From contig NC_077244.1 of assembly GCF_947179165.1 (NCBI RefSeq), forward strand, positions 14,142,949 to 14,206,948: a stretch of 64,000 nucleotides of DNA, written 5' to 3'. Below the pieces are notes generated by a model that did not search any database, was not told the origin of the DNA, and saw nothing but the letters and a program-made list of their open reading frames with translations. The position numbers and the translations under genes were made by a program. This document shows, in pieces, positions 10,841 through 23,591 of the stretch (its first letter is position 1; the number at the start of each line of letters is the position of its first letter). Source of the stretch: Solanum dulcamara. Lineage: Eukaryota; Streptophyta; Magnoliopsida; Solanales; Solanaceae.

Positions 10841-12862
10841 TGTCATATCACGATCCAAACTAAGATAAAGACGTGACACGACAATCGGAGTGCAAAGGAC
10901 TCCAACCATAATCCATCTTAGCATACATAAGGTTAATAACATGATAAAGATAAGCGGAAGTAATCATCATAAGGGAATGCGACTAAGGGAAATCAACTTA
11001 ATAGATATCCAAACCAGACTATATCATATTCCATCTAAACATACCTCTAATTTTAGTATTTGATGGGGAATTAGGACAAGATCCTAGCTCACCCGAATAA
11101 TAAGAAGAAGATAAATAATAGAAACACGAAACAAATTCATTGCCCTATATAAGATGAGGACTCACAAACTCTTGATATCTAATAAACTCTAGCCACAAAT
11201 AAGATGGTCGTGAGTGGTGTACACCCCTACATTAAGAGAAAATATAGGGAAAATATGTATTAGTACTTTGAATATACTAAGTATGTGAGGTATGCATGAA
11301 CAAGTAAAGAAACATACACAATATGCCATACGATGCATGACCAATCGTAATGAACATGAGTAAGGCTCAACATATTTGAAAACATATAAAACTCATAGTC
11401 AATGAATTTCATAAAACTTCATCATATAACTCATAACTTAACTTCAACTTGTGTGGGATAAGACCTTTAACCGACATCTAAGATCATGCAAACTATTATA
11501 TGGAATATGATAAAACACTCATCGAGAATTATCATAACATAATAGGGAAAAATAGTAACTGCCTATCAATCCATCTTTAAAACACATTAGGAATAGCTCA
11601 TTAACTTAGTGATTCATAAGAATCGATAACTTTGGTGAGAATTTTCCTTATCACCATCTTTAACATGATTGTGTGAGAATTGTACTTATCACACCTTAAT
11701 AATATATTTGATCTTAACTTTGATCATCATCATAACTTTCATCATAAAATCATAATCTTAACTTAAAATCATAGAAACTTTCATGGTAAATCATTTAACT
11801 CATGATCAACTTATAAAATCTCCTTAACTTTCATAATCATAACTTAAAAGTATCCTTATGCATGGGCATTGATAATTCAACTGAAAATCACACAATTCAT
11901 ATGGAAACATACGTATAATGATCACTGATAACATCTAAAATAGAATTAAATAAGCCCAATGCAATTCATCAAAACTAGGGTTTGTAATTCAATTAAAATT
12001 TTAAAAAAATTTGAGAAAGCTTTGGGACTTCATGGGTGAAAGGAACTCATGATTCAATCCTCACATTCCTTGCTTGAATTCACTAAAAATTAAAGAAGAA
12101 CCGTGAAGAAATTTTAAAACCCTAGCTTGAGTTTGAAGAAGAAACCTTGAGAGAAATTTGGAGTTCATGACTTAGTGCAATTTTGAAGAGTGAATTGAAT
12201 AGGAGGGGAATTTAAAGAATTAAATATATATAGACTTTGAACTTGGATATAAAAGTGTCTAGGTTCATTGAACCAAACTTTGGAAAAGATACAATTACCC
12301 CTCATTAAACTTCAGACTTTGGACCTATAAGAGCATTCCTACGGGTCGTATAAGAATTGACGAGTCATCAAAATGACTAGTCTTGTAGGTCTGAGTTAAA
12401 ACTTGATTTTTGAGTCTCTGAATTTTGCAAATGGGTCATTTCTACTACCCGTAAACTTTATTACGGCTAGTCAAATCCATCCGTCCTACGGTCTCAAAAC
12501 CTGCAAAATATAGGTCTCTGAAGTTTTGTTATGAGTCATTTCTACGACTCGTAATAAATTCCACAAATCATCCTGTCAAGTCATAGACTTGACCCTTAGG
12601 GACTTTAGAAACTTAGCCTCAGGACTCTTCCTACGAGTTTCATCTACGGGTCATTTAAAATATTATGGGTCGTATACATGAGCCGTAAGATACTCCTCTA
12701 TGTTTGGTCATGTTCAACTGCTAAGGGTCACTCCACAACTCATTCTTATGAGTTGTAGAACTATCTATGGGTCGTAGAGTAATACGTAAGGCTGAAGCCA
12801 GTCAAAGGTTTGAGGATATCTTTTGGGCTCCAACTCTCTAACTATCGGGGTCTTACATGTCA
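10841..12862. repeat. Target-site duplications TGTCA flanking the solo LTR
   Basis: TGTCA stands at 10841-10845 and again at 12858-12862. Removing one copy and the LTR rejoins GATAGATGTCATCAAGG, which resembles the intact LTR end GTGCCATCATGACTTG at 7110-7125. That supports the call. Confidence 0.7.
10846..12857 (-). repeat. Solo LTR, 2012 bp, related to the element D LTR
   Basis: On the minus strand it starts TGTAAGACCCCGATAG and ends GGATCGTGATA, where GTGACA would be expected; one C-to-T change explains the end. Similarity to the element D LTR (59401-61557) is clear around CATGAGTTCC...CCCATG.AGTCCCAAA (minus strand of 12014-12053 against 60180-60212). Both carry many copies of short ACGAGTC/GACTCGT words. 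No internal region adjoins it, so it arose by LTR-LTR recombination. Confidence 0.75.
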
Positions 12863-13883
12863 TCAAGGCTTGAGAGCACATTAAGATTCTAAGTTTATTC
12901 TTGTAGTTAGTATCCTCTAATTTCTCTTCATTCCAGATGTAATTTTTATTTATTCATTTTTTTTCTTTCTAAGTTATCATTTTTTAGATCTAAGCACTTC
13001 GTTCTATATGTTTATCCAGTAAGGTCCTATAATTGCGATGCTTCAGAAAATCAAAATGAAGAGGTTTTACAAATATTTTTTTACCTTGACTTTGTGCAAC
13101 TATTTTTTTCATATAGTTAATAAAGACATAACTTTTAGTGTTAATAAATTACTGTTAACTCCTAATAGTAGTAGATTTTTGAAAGTTTTAATTTCATATA
13201 ACGTGCAACATATGTGTAGGTGGAGTCATTTGTTTTCACAATATTACAACTTATACTAGCTATATCTCAATTCATGTGATTGTGTTAGATTGGACATATT
13301 ATCTAGGAATGAAAAAGAAGACTTTCCAAACTTGCCGGCTAAAAGAAACTATAAGTATTTGTGTGAGTATATATCATCTCAGTAAGGATATTGAGAATTT
13401 ATAAAGTAAATTTTTCCTAGTATTTTAAGGGAAATTATTAACTTGAGGAAATATTTGATAATTTTCATACTGAAGAAGGAAAAACTAGTCAGATAGTATT
13501 ATTGCGGATAATGTTGAATAATTACGTAAATTAGAAAGATATAATAGCCCTTTTACCTCTATTGAATAAAATATGCTTGTTCAAATCAAAGTATTCAAAT
13601 TTATAACAAACAGTTATTTAGTTTTGAAATTAGTGTTGTACTTGAAATTTTCCAAAATTAATTTTATGGATCTAATTTATATTTATGAATAATCTACTAA
13701 TATTATCCATATATTATAAATAATATGCATATCTAGATCGTCAATGTTGTACTCAATTTTATGATTTCCAACATACAAAGTTCATTTTTGAAGTTATCAT
13801 CCTGTCATTTCTCTTTATTCTACATGTACAATTTTTTAATTGCCTTTTATTTTCTAATTAATCATTTTTTATATCTGAACACA

Positions 13884-13951
<68 letters not shown>

Positions 13952-14548
13952 TTTATCAAGAGAGGTCCCAAAATAGTGATTCTTGAGAAAATCAGAATGA
14001 GGAGGTTTTATAAAGTTTTGTTTAACTTGACTATGTGCAACTCTGTTTTTTTCTTTTAGAGTTAATAAATACATTACTATTGTTGACTCCTATTAATACT
14101 AGATTATTTTTAAGGAACTAATTTCATGACTCGTGCAATGCACGTGTACATTGAGTCATTTTGTTCAAAATTAGCGACTACTTATATCCCAGTTCATGTT
14201 TATTATGTTGGAATGAACGTTATTTATGAATGAAATGAAGACTTTCAAAAACTATGGTCTAAAATAAACTAGAAATATTATGTGCCTATAAACTATCTAA
14301 TTAAGGATAAATAGAGAATTTTATGTTAAACTTCTTTTAGCTATTAAAAAGTGTCATTTTAGGTGATAACATTAATTTAAATAAATATTTTATAAGTTCC
14401 AAATCGACGAGAGCAAAATTAGTCAAATAGTATTATTTAGGATAAAGATGCACAATTTCGTAAAGTAGAAAGGAATATTATCCCTTTTACAATAATGAAT
14501 AAAATTTTCATATTCCAATAAGAGAGTTGAAACTTATTACAAATGATT
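12863..14548. repeat. AT-rich tandem repeat (copy 2)
   Basis: Matches 7330-8880 closely but lacks the first part of monomer one. Small frames (for example 13038-13259) follow the repeat and are not supported as genes. The right end TTACAAATGATT joins the LTR start TGTAATCACCC, which marks the insertion point of the element B LTR. Confidence 0.75.
13884..13949. repeat. Long (CT)n(TA)n microsatellite
   Basis: About 11 CT units followed by about 20 TA units, the longest version among the four copies of this site in the window. Confidence 0.9.
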
Positions 14549-16228
14549 TGTAATCACCCTCCAGGTCATTTTAGAAACAAAACATTCATTTTTTTTGATT
14601 AGAGTGTTCCTGTAGCGACCCCAAGTCATTTATGACTTGTTGGTACTGACTATTCAATTGCATGGTCATTCGTTTGGATTTTAGGCTCATTTCCCTATTT
14701 TGGAGCTTTTATAACTTGAAAAATTGACTTTGGTCATAACTTTAGTAAACAACCTCGGAACGGTATTCTGACGGTTCTATGAACTCCACAATAGCCAAAT
14801 TAGGCTAGTAGCATAGTCGATACGAGTATCGAGGAAATCTGTATGAGTTTGGAGAAATTTTGCGCTTAAGCCTTGAAAACTGGCCAATAGAATTCTGACA
14901 GTGCGGTTATCTCCAAAATATCGATTTTGGTCTAGAATGAACTTTCATGTGTGTCCCAAAGCTTCTGGTCTCATTTCGAGCCCTTTTGTGGATTGTGTCT
15001 TAAAATTGTGCATGGGAGTGGGACCTACTCTTTATCGAGATGGCCTCCATCGAAAATTTCGAGGTAATGACTCTGAAGTTCATTTTTGAAATTTTTTGTA
15101 AAAAGAATATTTTACCCCTCCCAATAGTTTTCCTGAGTCATATTTGACTGATATCTGATGTCAGTTCTTTAGTTTTCTTAAAAACTTGAGATTTTTTCTA
15201 AACTTTGAGTTTTAAAGGTTTACAATGACTCAAAAGGAATATTTGAGGTCATTCACTGTTTTGAGTTTCGTAATGGAATTCCGTTGATTTTGTCATTTCT
15301 GAAATGTTGAAATTGGTCTAAGAGAGTTGACGGAATCGCAATTGGATCATATTGCGGATTTGAGGGGTTGAATTGGAAATAGTTGAATATTTGCCCATAG
15401 GTTCGACTTTGGTCAATATTTTAAGGGTCGGATGCTCGGAATTGAATTCTGACTATTTCGTTGGTTTCGGAGGGTGGTTTTAGGCCAGGGAGAGTTCCTG
15501 TATAATTTTCGGAAGCTCCATGAGCATTTTGGACTTTTTAGGCATAATCTTGGGTTAGTTGTGACATTTTCGTTTATGAGTCAATGAGGCCTCGAAATCA
15601 AATTCCAATGGTTTTGATGAATCCGTAATGTCGAGTTTTTTAGGGTTATTTATATGGTTTGTCTATACGGGGTTCCAAATGAATTTCAAGGGTCAATTCA
15701 GACACTTTAACACTTGAAAGATTTGTCGGTTTTGGTGACTTCGCTTAAGCGAAGGGAGTGTAGAAAAAGCGACCTTAGCTTATGCAAACACGCTGTCGCA
15801 AAAGCGAAGGTTCGGGATTTGTAAAGGGTCTAAAAAGCGACCCAAGTGGTCGCTTTAGCGAAGGGGAGGGGGTCGCAAAAGCGACCCAAATTCCAAAAAA
15901 GGGAGGGTCCGCTCAAGAGAACCTATGTCGCTTAAGCAACATCTAAGAGGGGTTTTGTCTGGGGTTTAAGCTATTTTCTCTATTTTGAACTTTGGAGCTC
16001 AGTAGTGGCCATTTAGAGAAGGCATTTTCATTGGGTAAGTTATTTTGACTCTACTTCATCATTTCTCATTGATTAAGTGATGATTCAAACATGTATTTGG
16101 GAATTTGAATGGGTGAAAATGACCCTTTTTTAAGAACTTGAGAAAAATCTTAAATCATTTATTGTGACTTGATTAGGGCTGGGTTTTTGAAATGATTTTC
16201 TATATTAAGTCCCTAAAATTAAGAGGAA
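14549..16228 (+). repeat. Truncated element B-type LTR, unit 1
   Basis: Starts TGTAATCACCCTCC and matches the 5' LTR of element B up to CTAAAATTAAGAGGAA. At 15730-15940 it carries a cluster of CGCTTAAGCGAA and AAGCGACC words, including the perfect palindrome TTCGCTTAAGCGAA. GGGTAAGTTATT near 16034 is a splice-donor-like site. No coding frame is supported. Confidence 0.8.
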
Positions 16229-17524
16229 TGCATGTGTAGGTGGAGTCATTCGTTTTCACAATATTACAACTTATACTAGCTGTATCTCAATTCATGTGAT
16301 TGTGTTATAATGGACATTATATCTAGGAATGAAAAAGAAGACTTTCCAAACTTGCCGGCTAAAAGATTCTATAAGTATTTGTGTGTTTATAAATCATCTC
16401 ATTAAAGATTATGAGAATTTTTAAAGTAAATATTACCTAATATTTTAAGGGAAATTATTAACTTGAGTAAATATTTGATAATTTTCATACCAAAGAAGGA
16501 AAACTAGTCAGATTGTATTATTGCAGATAAAGTTTAATAATTCCGCAAATTAGAAAGATATAATAGCCCTTTTACCCCTATCGAATAAAATATGCTTGTT
16601 CAAATTAAAGTATTGAAATTTCTAACAAAAAGTTATTTAGTTTTGAAATTAGTGTTGTACTTGAAATTTTCCAAAATTAATTTTATGGATCTAATTTATA
16701 TTTATGAATTATCTACTAATATTATTCATATATTATAAATAATATGCATATCTAGATCGTCAATGTTGTACTCAATTGTAAGATTTCCAACATACAAAGC
16801 TCATTTTTGAAGTTATCATCTTGTGATTTCTCTTCATTCTAGATGTACATTTTTTAATTGCTTTTTATTTTCTAATTAATTATTTTTTTATATCTGAACA
16901 AGTTTCTCTCTCTCTCTCTATATATATATATATCAAGAGAGGTCCCAAAATAGTGATTCTTGAGAAAATCAAAATGAGGAGGTTTTATAAAGTTTTGTTT
17001 AACTTGACTATGTGCAACTCTGTTTTTTTCTTTTAGAGTTAATAAATACATTACTATTGTTGACTCCTATTAATACTAGATTATTTTTAAGGAACTAATT
17101 TCATGACTCGTGCAATGCACGTGTATGTTGAGTCATTTTGTTCAAAATTAGCGACTACTTATATCCCAGTTCATGTTTATTATGTTGGAATGAACGTTAT
17201 TTATGAATGAAATGAAGACTTTCAAAAACTATGGTCTAAAATAAACTAGAAATATTATGTGCCTATAAACTATCTAATTAAGGATAAATAGAGAATTTTA
17301 TGTTAAACTTCTTTTAGCTATTAAAAGTGTCATTTTAGGTGATAACATTAATTTAAATAAATATTTTATAAGTTCCAAATCGACGAGAGCAAAATTAGTC
17401 AAATAGTATTATTTAGGATAAAGATGCACAATTTCGTAAAGTAGAGAGGAATATTATCCCTTTTACAATAATGAATAAAATTTTCATATTCCAATAAGAG
17501 AGTTGAAACTTATTACAAATGATT
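16229..17524. repeat. AT-rich repeat, copy 3
   Basis: Nearly identical to the end of copy 2, with a shorter CT/TA microsatellite at 16908-16933. Nothing else is seen. Confidence 0.75.
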
Positions 17525-19139
17525 TGTAATCACCCTCCAGGTCATTTTAGAAACAAAACATTCATTTTTTTCGTTTAGAGTGTTCCTGTAGCGACCCCAA
17601 GTAATTTATGACTTGTTGGTACTGACTATTCAATTGCATGGTCATTCGTTTGGATTTTAGTCTCATTTTCCTATTTTGGAGCTTTTATAACTTAAAAAAT
17701 TGACTTCGGTCATAACTTTAGTAAACAACCTTGGAACGGTATTCTGACGGTTCTATGAACTCCACAATAGCCAAATTAGGCTAGTAGCATAGTCGATACG
17801 AGTATCGAGGAAATCTATATGAGTTTGGAGAAATTTTGCGCTTAAGCCTTGAAAACTGGCCAATAGAATTCTGACAGTGCGGTTATCTCCAAAATATCAA
17901 GTTTGGTCTAGAATGAACTTTCATGCGTGTCCCAAAGCTTCTGGTCTCATTTCGAGCCCTTTTGTGGATTGTGTCTTAAAATGGTGCATGGGAGTGGGAC
18001 CTACTCTTTATCGAGATGGCCTCCGTCGAAAATTTCGAGGTATTGACCCTGAAGTTCATTTTTGAAATTTTTGTAAAAAGAATATTTTACCCCTCCCAAT
18101 AGTTTTCCTGAGTCATATTTGACTGATATCTGATGTCAGTTCTGTAGTTTTCTTAAAAACTTGAGATTTTTTCTAAACTTTGAGTTTTAAAGGTTTACAA
18201 TGACTCAAAAGGAATATTTGAGGTCATTCACAGTTTTGAGTTTCGGAATGGAATTCCGTTGATTTTGTCATTTTTGAAATGTTGAAATTGGTCTAAGAGA
18301 GTTGACGGAATCGCAATTGGATCATATTGCGGATTTGAGGGGTTGAATTGGAAATATTTGAATATTTGCCCATAGGTTCGGAAGGTGGTTTTAGGCCCAG
18401 GGAGAGTTCCTGTATAATTTTTGGAAGCTCCATGAGCATTTTGGACTTTTGAGGCATAATCTTGGGTTAGTTGTGACATTTTTGTTTACGAGTCAATGAG
18501 GCCTCGAAATCAAATTCTGATGATTTTGATGAATCCGTAATGTCGAGCTTTTTAGGGTTATATATATGGTTTGTCTATACGGGGTTCCTCATGAATTTCA
18601 AGGGTCAATTCGGACACTTTAAGACTTGAAAGATTTTTTGGTTCTGGTGCCTTCTCTTAAGCGAAGGGAGTGTAGCAAAATCGACCTTAGCTTATGCGAA
18701 CACGTTGTCGCAAAAGCGAAGGTTCGAGTTTTGTGAAGGGTCTAAAAAGCGACCCAAGTGGTCGCTTTAGCGAAGGGGCGGGGGTCGCAAAAGCGACCCA
18801 AATTCCGAAAAAGCGAGGGTCCGCTCAAGAGAACCTATGTCGCTTAAGCAACATCTGAGAGGGGTTTTGGTTGGGGTTTAATCTATTTTCTCTATTTTGA
18901 ACTTTGGAGCTCAGTAGTGGGCATTTAGAGAAGGCATTTTCATTGGGTAATTATTTTGACTCTACTTCATCATTTCTCATTGATTAAGTGATGATTCAAA
19001 CATGTATTTGGGGATTTGAATGGGTAAAAATGACCCTTTTTCAAGAACTTGAGAAAAATCTTAAATCATTTATTGTGAATTGATTAGGGCTGGGTTTTTG
19101 AAGTGGTTTTCTATATTAAGTCCCTAAAATTAAGAGGAA
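17525..19139 (+). repeat. Truncated element B-type LTR, unit 2
   Basis: Close to unit 1 over its whole length but lacks a segment near 18380, where GGTTCGACTTTGG...TTTCGGAGG is shortened to GGTTCGGAAGG. It has the same motif cluster (18650-18860) and ends at the same base as unit 1. Confidence 0.8.
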
Positions 19140-20421
19140 TGCATGTGTAGGTGGAGTCATTCGTTTTCACAATATTACAACTTATACTAGCTGTATCTCA
19201 ATTCATGTGATTGTGTTAGAATGGACATTATATCTAGGAATGAAAAAGAAGACTTTCCAAACTTGCCGGCTAAAAGATACTATAAGTATTTTTGTGAGTA
19301 TTAATCATCTCATTAAGGATTATGAGAATTTTTAAAGTAAATGTTTCCTAATATTTTAAGGGAAATTATTAACTTGAGTAAATATTTGATAATTTTTCAT
19401 ACCGAAGAATAAAAACTATTCAAATAGTATTATTGCGGATAAAGTTTAATAATTTCGTAAATTAGAAATATATAATAGCCCTTTTACCTCTATCGAATAA
19501 AATATGCTTGTTCAAATCAAAGTGTTGAAATTTATAACAAACAGTTATTTAGTTTTAAATTAGTGTTGTACTTGATTTTTCCAAAATTAATTTTTTGGAT
19601 CTAATTTATATTTATGAATTATCTACTAATACTATCCGTATATTATAAATAATATGCTTCTCTAGATCGTCAATGTTGTACTCAATTATAAGATTTCCAA
19701 CATACATAGTTCATTTTTGAAGTTATCATCCTGTCATTTCTCTTCATTCTAGATGTACATTTTTTTAATTGCTTTTGATTTTCTAATTAATTATTTTTTT
19801 TATATCTGAACACGTTTCTCTCTTTATATCAAATGAGGTCCCAAAATAGTGATTCTTGAGAAAATCAAAATGAGGAGGTTTTATAAAGTTTTGTTTAACT
19901 TGACTATGTGCAACTCTGTTTTTTTCTTTTAGAGTTAATAAATACATTACTATTGTTGACTCCTATTAATACTAGATTATTTTTAAGGAACTAATTTCAT
20001 GACTCGTGCAATGCACGTGTATGTTGAGTCATTTTGTTCAAAATTAGCGACTACTTATATCCCAGTTCATGTTTATTATGTTGGAATGAACGTTATTTAG
20101 GAATGAAATGAAGACTTTCAAAAACTATGGTCTAAAATAAACTAGAAATATTATGTGGCTATAAACTATCTAATTAAGGATAAGTAGAGAATTTTATGTT
20201 AAACTTCTTTTAGATATTAAAAAGTGTCATTTTAGGTGATAACATTAATTTAAATAAATATTTTATAAGTTCCAAATCGACGAGAGCAAAATTAGGCAAA
20301 TAGTATTATTTACGATAAAGATGCACAATTTCGTAAAGTAGAGAGGAATATTAGCCCTTTTACCATAATGAATAAAATTTTCATATTCCAATAAGAGAGT
20401 TGAAACTTATTACAAAAGATT
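19140..20421. repeat. AT-rich repeat, copy 4
   Basis: As copy 3, but the TA run of the microsatellite is lost (19812-19830). The left flank of the element B LTR is ACAAAAGATT, against ACAAATGATT in the other units. Confidence 0.75.
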
Positions 20422-21052
20422 CATAATCACCCTCTAGGTCATTTTAGAAACAAAACATTCATTTTGTCATTTAGAGTGTTCCTGTAGCGACCCCAAGTAA
20501 TTTATGACTTGTTGGTACTGACTATTCAGTTGCATGGTCGTTCGTTTTGATTTTAGGCTCATTTTTCTATTTTGGAGCTTTTATAACTTGAAAAATTGAC
20601 TTCTGTCATAACTTTAGTAAACAACCCCGGAATGAGATTCTGACGGTTCTATGAAATCCACAATAGCCAAATTAGGCTAGTAGCATAGTAGACGCGAGTA
20701 TCAAAGAAATCGGTATGAGTTTGGGGTAATTTTTCGTTTAAGCCTTGAAAACTGGCCAATAGAATTCTGATAGCGCGGTTATCTCCAAAATATCGAGTTC
20801 GGTCTAGATCAATCTTTCGTGCGTATCCCAAGGCTTCTAGTCTCATTTCGAGCCCTTTTGTGGATTGTCTCTTAAAATGGTGCATGGGCGTGGGACCTAC
20901 TCTTTATCAAGATGAACTCCATCGGAAATTTTGAGGTAATGACCCTAAAGGTCATTTTCATTTTTTTTTGTAAAAAGACTATTTTACCCCTCGTAATAGT
21001 TTTTCCGAGTCATATTTGATTGATATCTGATGTTATTTCTGTAGTTTTCTTA
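20422..21052 (+). repeat. 5' LTR of element B, first part
   Basis: Begins CATAATCACCC, where the sister units have TGTAATCACCC, so the terminal TG has mutated. It runs to the MULE insertion point. The sequence resumes after the MULE with AAAACTTAAGATTTTTGC, exactly as in the uninterrupted units at about 15178 and 18162. Confidence 0.85.
21044..21052. repeat. MULE target-site duplication, left
   Basis: GTTTTCTTA, repeated at 46669-46677. Nine bases is the usual Mutator duplication length. The uninterrupted LTR units contain this word once, at the same point. Confidence 0.9.
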
Positions 21053-21157
21053 GGCGAAACCCATCGATGTCCCCTTAAAGTTGGTGTCAACTTTTACTAA
21101 GATACCTAAACCAAGATATGTTCATTTTAGACACCTAATGTAAGGGTGTATTGTGTC
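21053..21157 (+). repeat. MULE left terminal inverted repeat, first 105 bp
   Basis: Matches the reverse complement of 46564-46668 with few changes. It is interrupted by element C after GTGTC and continues at 42481-42500. Confidence 0.9.
21153..21157. repeat. Element C target-site duplication, left (GTGTC)
   Basis: GTGTC precedes the first LTR and recurs at 42476-42480 after the last LTR. The intact right terminal repeat of the MULE has TATTGTGTCATTTTGA, which shows the unoccupied site. Confidence 0.9.
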
Positions 21158-23585
21158 TGTAACACCCCTCAAAATTTTTCCTAAGATTCGGGCCTTCTTT
21201 GTATACGTGTGGGGCCCATCGTATTTATTTCGAAGTATGTTCTTGAGTTGAGATGAGTCCCTGATAAATTTAAGAGCGTTGGAGGTGATGTGGAGTCATT
21301 GAGGACCCCTAGGACCGAGCTAAGTCCAAAAGATCCGTCGTGGCTAAGTTTAGGATGAGTTTATATAAGGGTCGACTTTCAACGACCCTATCTTTTGAAA
21401 TACATCAATATGGGTGGCCCACGACCTATCAAATTAAAGGTCATCGAGTCTTCTTTCCAACGCCACCAAGAACGTAAATTTTGGAGTTCGGAGTCAAAGG
21501 TTATGACGATCCGAAGATGAACTAGCACAACAGGAAGTCCATTTTTGGCCTAGGTTGCAACTACTGGGGAAATGGTCTTGGCAATGTAAGGGCGCGACGC
21601 GCCACTATCGCGCCAGAAACATGCCTCAGTAGTTTGGTCCCTGGCGCGACGCGCCACTAAAAGTTGTGCAGGGTTTTTCAGGCCAAATTTCCAGAATTCA
21701 GAATAATGGGCTTGGCGCTGTAAGGGCGCGACGCGCCACTATCGCGCTAGAATCATGCCTCAGTAGTTTGGTCCCTGGCGCGACGCGCCACTAAAAGTTG
21801 TGCAGGTTTTAGGCATAATTGGCCTTGGCGCTGTAAGGGCGCGTCGCGCCACTATCGCGCCAAGGGCGTTTTGGCCTAATTTTCAGATTTGGAGGAAGGG
21901 CAATTTGGGAAATTTCCCAAATTATATATATACACAAGCCTTGTGTATTTTGGGGTCATTTCTTCAGCCCCCACTCTCTCTCTAAAAGCCCTAGCTCCTC
22001 TCTCTTCTCTTCTTCTCCATTTCCAACCAAAAAGGAGTCCAAGAGCTTCAAGACCTCAAGCTTCCATTGAAGACCCAACCACAAGGTTTTCTTCAAGTCT
22101 TCACTAAGGTATGTAAGGCTATCCAAAACATGGGCTAAGTCCACCCATGTGATCTATTCTTGTTTTGAGGTTAGATGTCCATGAAAAATGGAGTTTCTTG
22201 ATATGGTCTAAGTTTAATGAGTTTTGTCCCCTATTTATTTGATTCTATATGCATTGATGTTGTTGAGCTAAGAGGTTCCTAAAATGATCCCTTATGTGAG
22301 TATGAGATGATGAAGAAATGAGTTGCTAAATATGTTTTATTGGTCTTCTTAATTATGTAGACTTGATAAAGTATACTATTTTCTTAAACATGTTGCTTAT
22401 TATAAAAATGTCGATTTGAAGTCTTGAGGATGTGATGAGTCGCAAGGATTTTCTCAAATGAATGGAGGTAATGATTGATTATATCTAGACGATGTTATAT
22501 ATGTGCATTTAAAACTTCCTTGAAGATATGATTGAGATTGAGCATTGAGATTGAGATTTGATTGTGATAGAGTTGATGAGTTGACAAGGTTGTCATGAGA
22601 CTTGTTGATATGAACTGATTGAGTTGATTTGATGGAGTTTTATGAGCATTGAGTCTTGGGAGGAGTATCGAGCACCGAATTGGGCAAGAGTATAGTCCAT
22701 ACTCGAACCCAATACCTGTGTTGCCAAACGTAGGGGGGATTGAACCGTTAAAGTCGGATGCTTCCCCGAGAGCTTTTGTCCTGACATTATAGGACCTGGT
22801 TAGAATGGATCCATGAGTGTTCGTCGTTCATGCCCTGACAAGGTATGAACGGGCGTGGCAACGACATCTCTTCATTGTACCTTCACTGGCTTATAAGTGT
22901 TGGTTGTCGGTTAAGAGAAACTCCCAAATAGGTTTTGATAGAAATCTGAGTTAGATTGAGTTGAATTGTATATGATTGGTCCAGTCTAAATCAAATCCTT
23001 GTTTGGACTTAGGACATTTGATTTAGTTGTCATTCCTTTTGAGTTGAGCTCCCGAGTTGATTTATTCTTCCTTGATGTTCGTTGTGTTCGGCCATTTTAC
23101 ATACTCGTACATTCCATGTACTGACGCCATTTGGACTGCATCGTTTCACGATGTAGAGACAGGTACTAGAGATCATCAACCGGCGCTCCGTTGAAGATCC
23201 ACATACACTTCCATCCAGTCGATGAGTCCTCCTAGTTCCGGAGGATATTGGGCCTTCTTGTACAGTTTTGATTGTCTTTTCTTTATTTAGATTGTCGGTA
23301 GCCATGGGCTTGTCATTGTCACCTTTTAGACTTGAATAGAGGCTTCATAGACTGGAGTGTGGGGAGGTCGAGCGGTCATCTTGAGGAGTCCTATTTTGAT
23401 TATCTTCTTTGATTTGTAAATGTTTGGCCTTCGGCCCTTATGTTATGAGAATGATTTCTTTAATTGAGTTTCCGCTAAGAGAATATGCTTGAACGAATGA
23501 GTGACTGTATCAGGTGGTTCGCCCGGAGGTCTGAAATGGCCTTCGGGTGCCGGTTACGTCTAGGGTACCCTCCCGGGGCGTGACA
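21158..23585 (+). repeat. Element C LTR1
   Basis: 2428 bp, TGTAACACCCC to GGGGCGTGACA. It is more diverged from LTR2-5 than they are from each other, as expected for the outermost copy. It has five GCGCGACGCGCC-type boxes (21590-21860; one reads GCGCGTCGCGCC), a 22-bp palindrome at 21902-21923 overlapping the start of the TATA run, and the donor-like AAG|GTATGTAAG at 22107-22116. The open frames here are not genes. Confidence 0.9.
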
Positions 23586-23591
23586 AATAAA

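Larger units (their letters stand above)
13210..21052 (+). repeat. Tandem triplication of a 2.9-3.0 kb AT-repeat/LTR unit
   Basis: The junction AAGAGGAATGCATGTGTAGGT occurs at about 16222 and again at about 19133, where the truncated LTR meets the AT-rich repeat. The same AT-rich sequence starts at about 13210 in copy 2. Units are therefore about 13210-16228, 16229-19139, and 19140 onward, where the LTR runs intact into element B. The first two LTR pieces stop at the same base. This is a duplication made after the LTR had inserted into the AT-rich repeat. Confidence 0.8.

Noticed and set aside
23030..23305. 91-residue minus-strand frame repeated in most LTRs
   Set aside because: Antisense within the LTR end, present because of the repeats, no recognisable motif.
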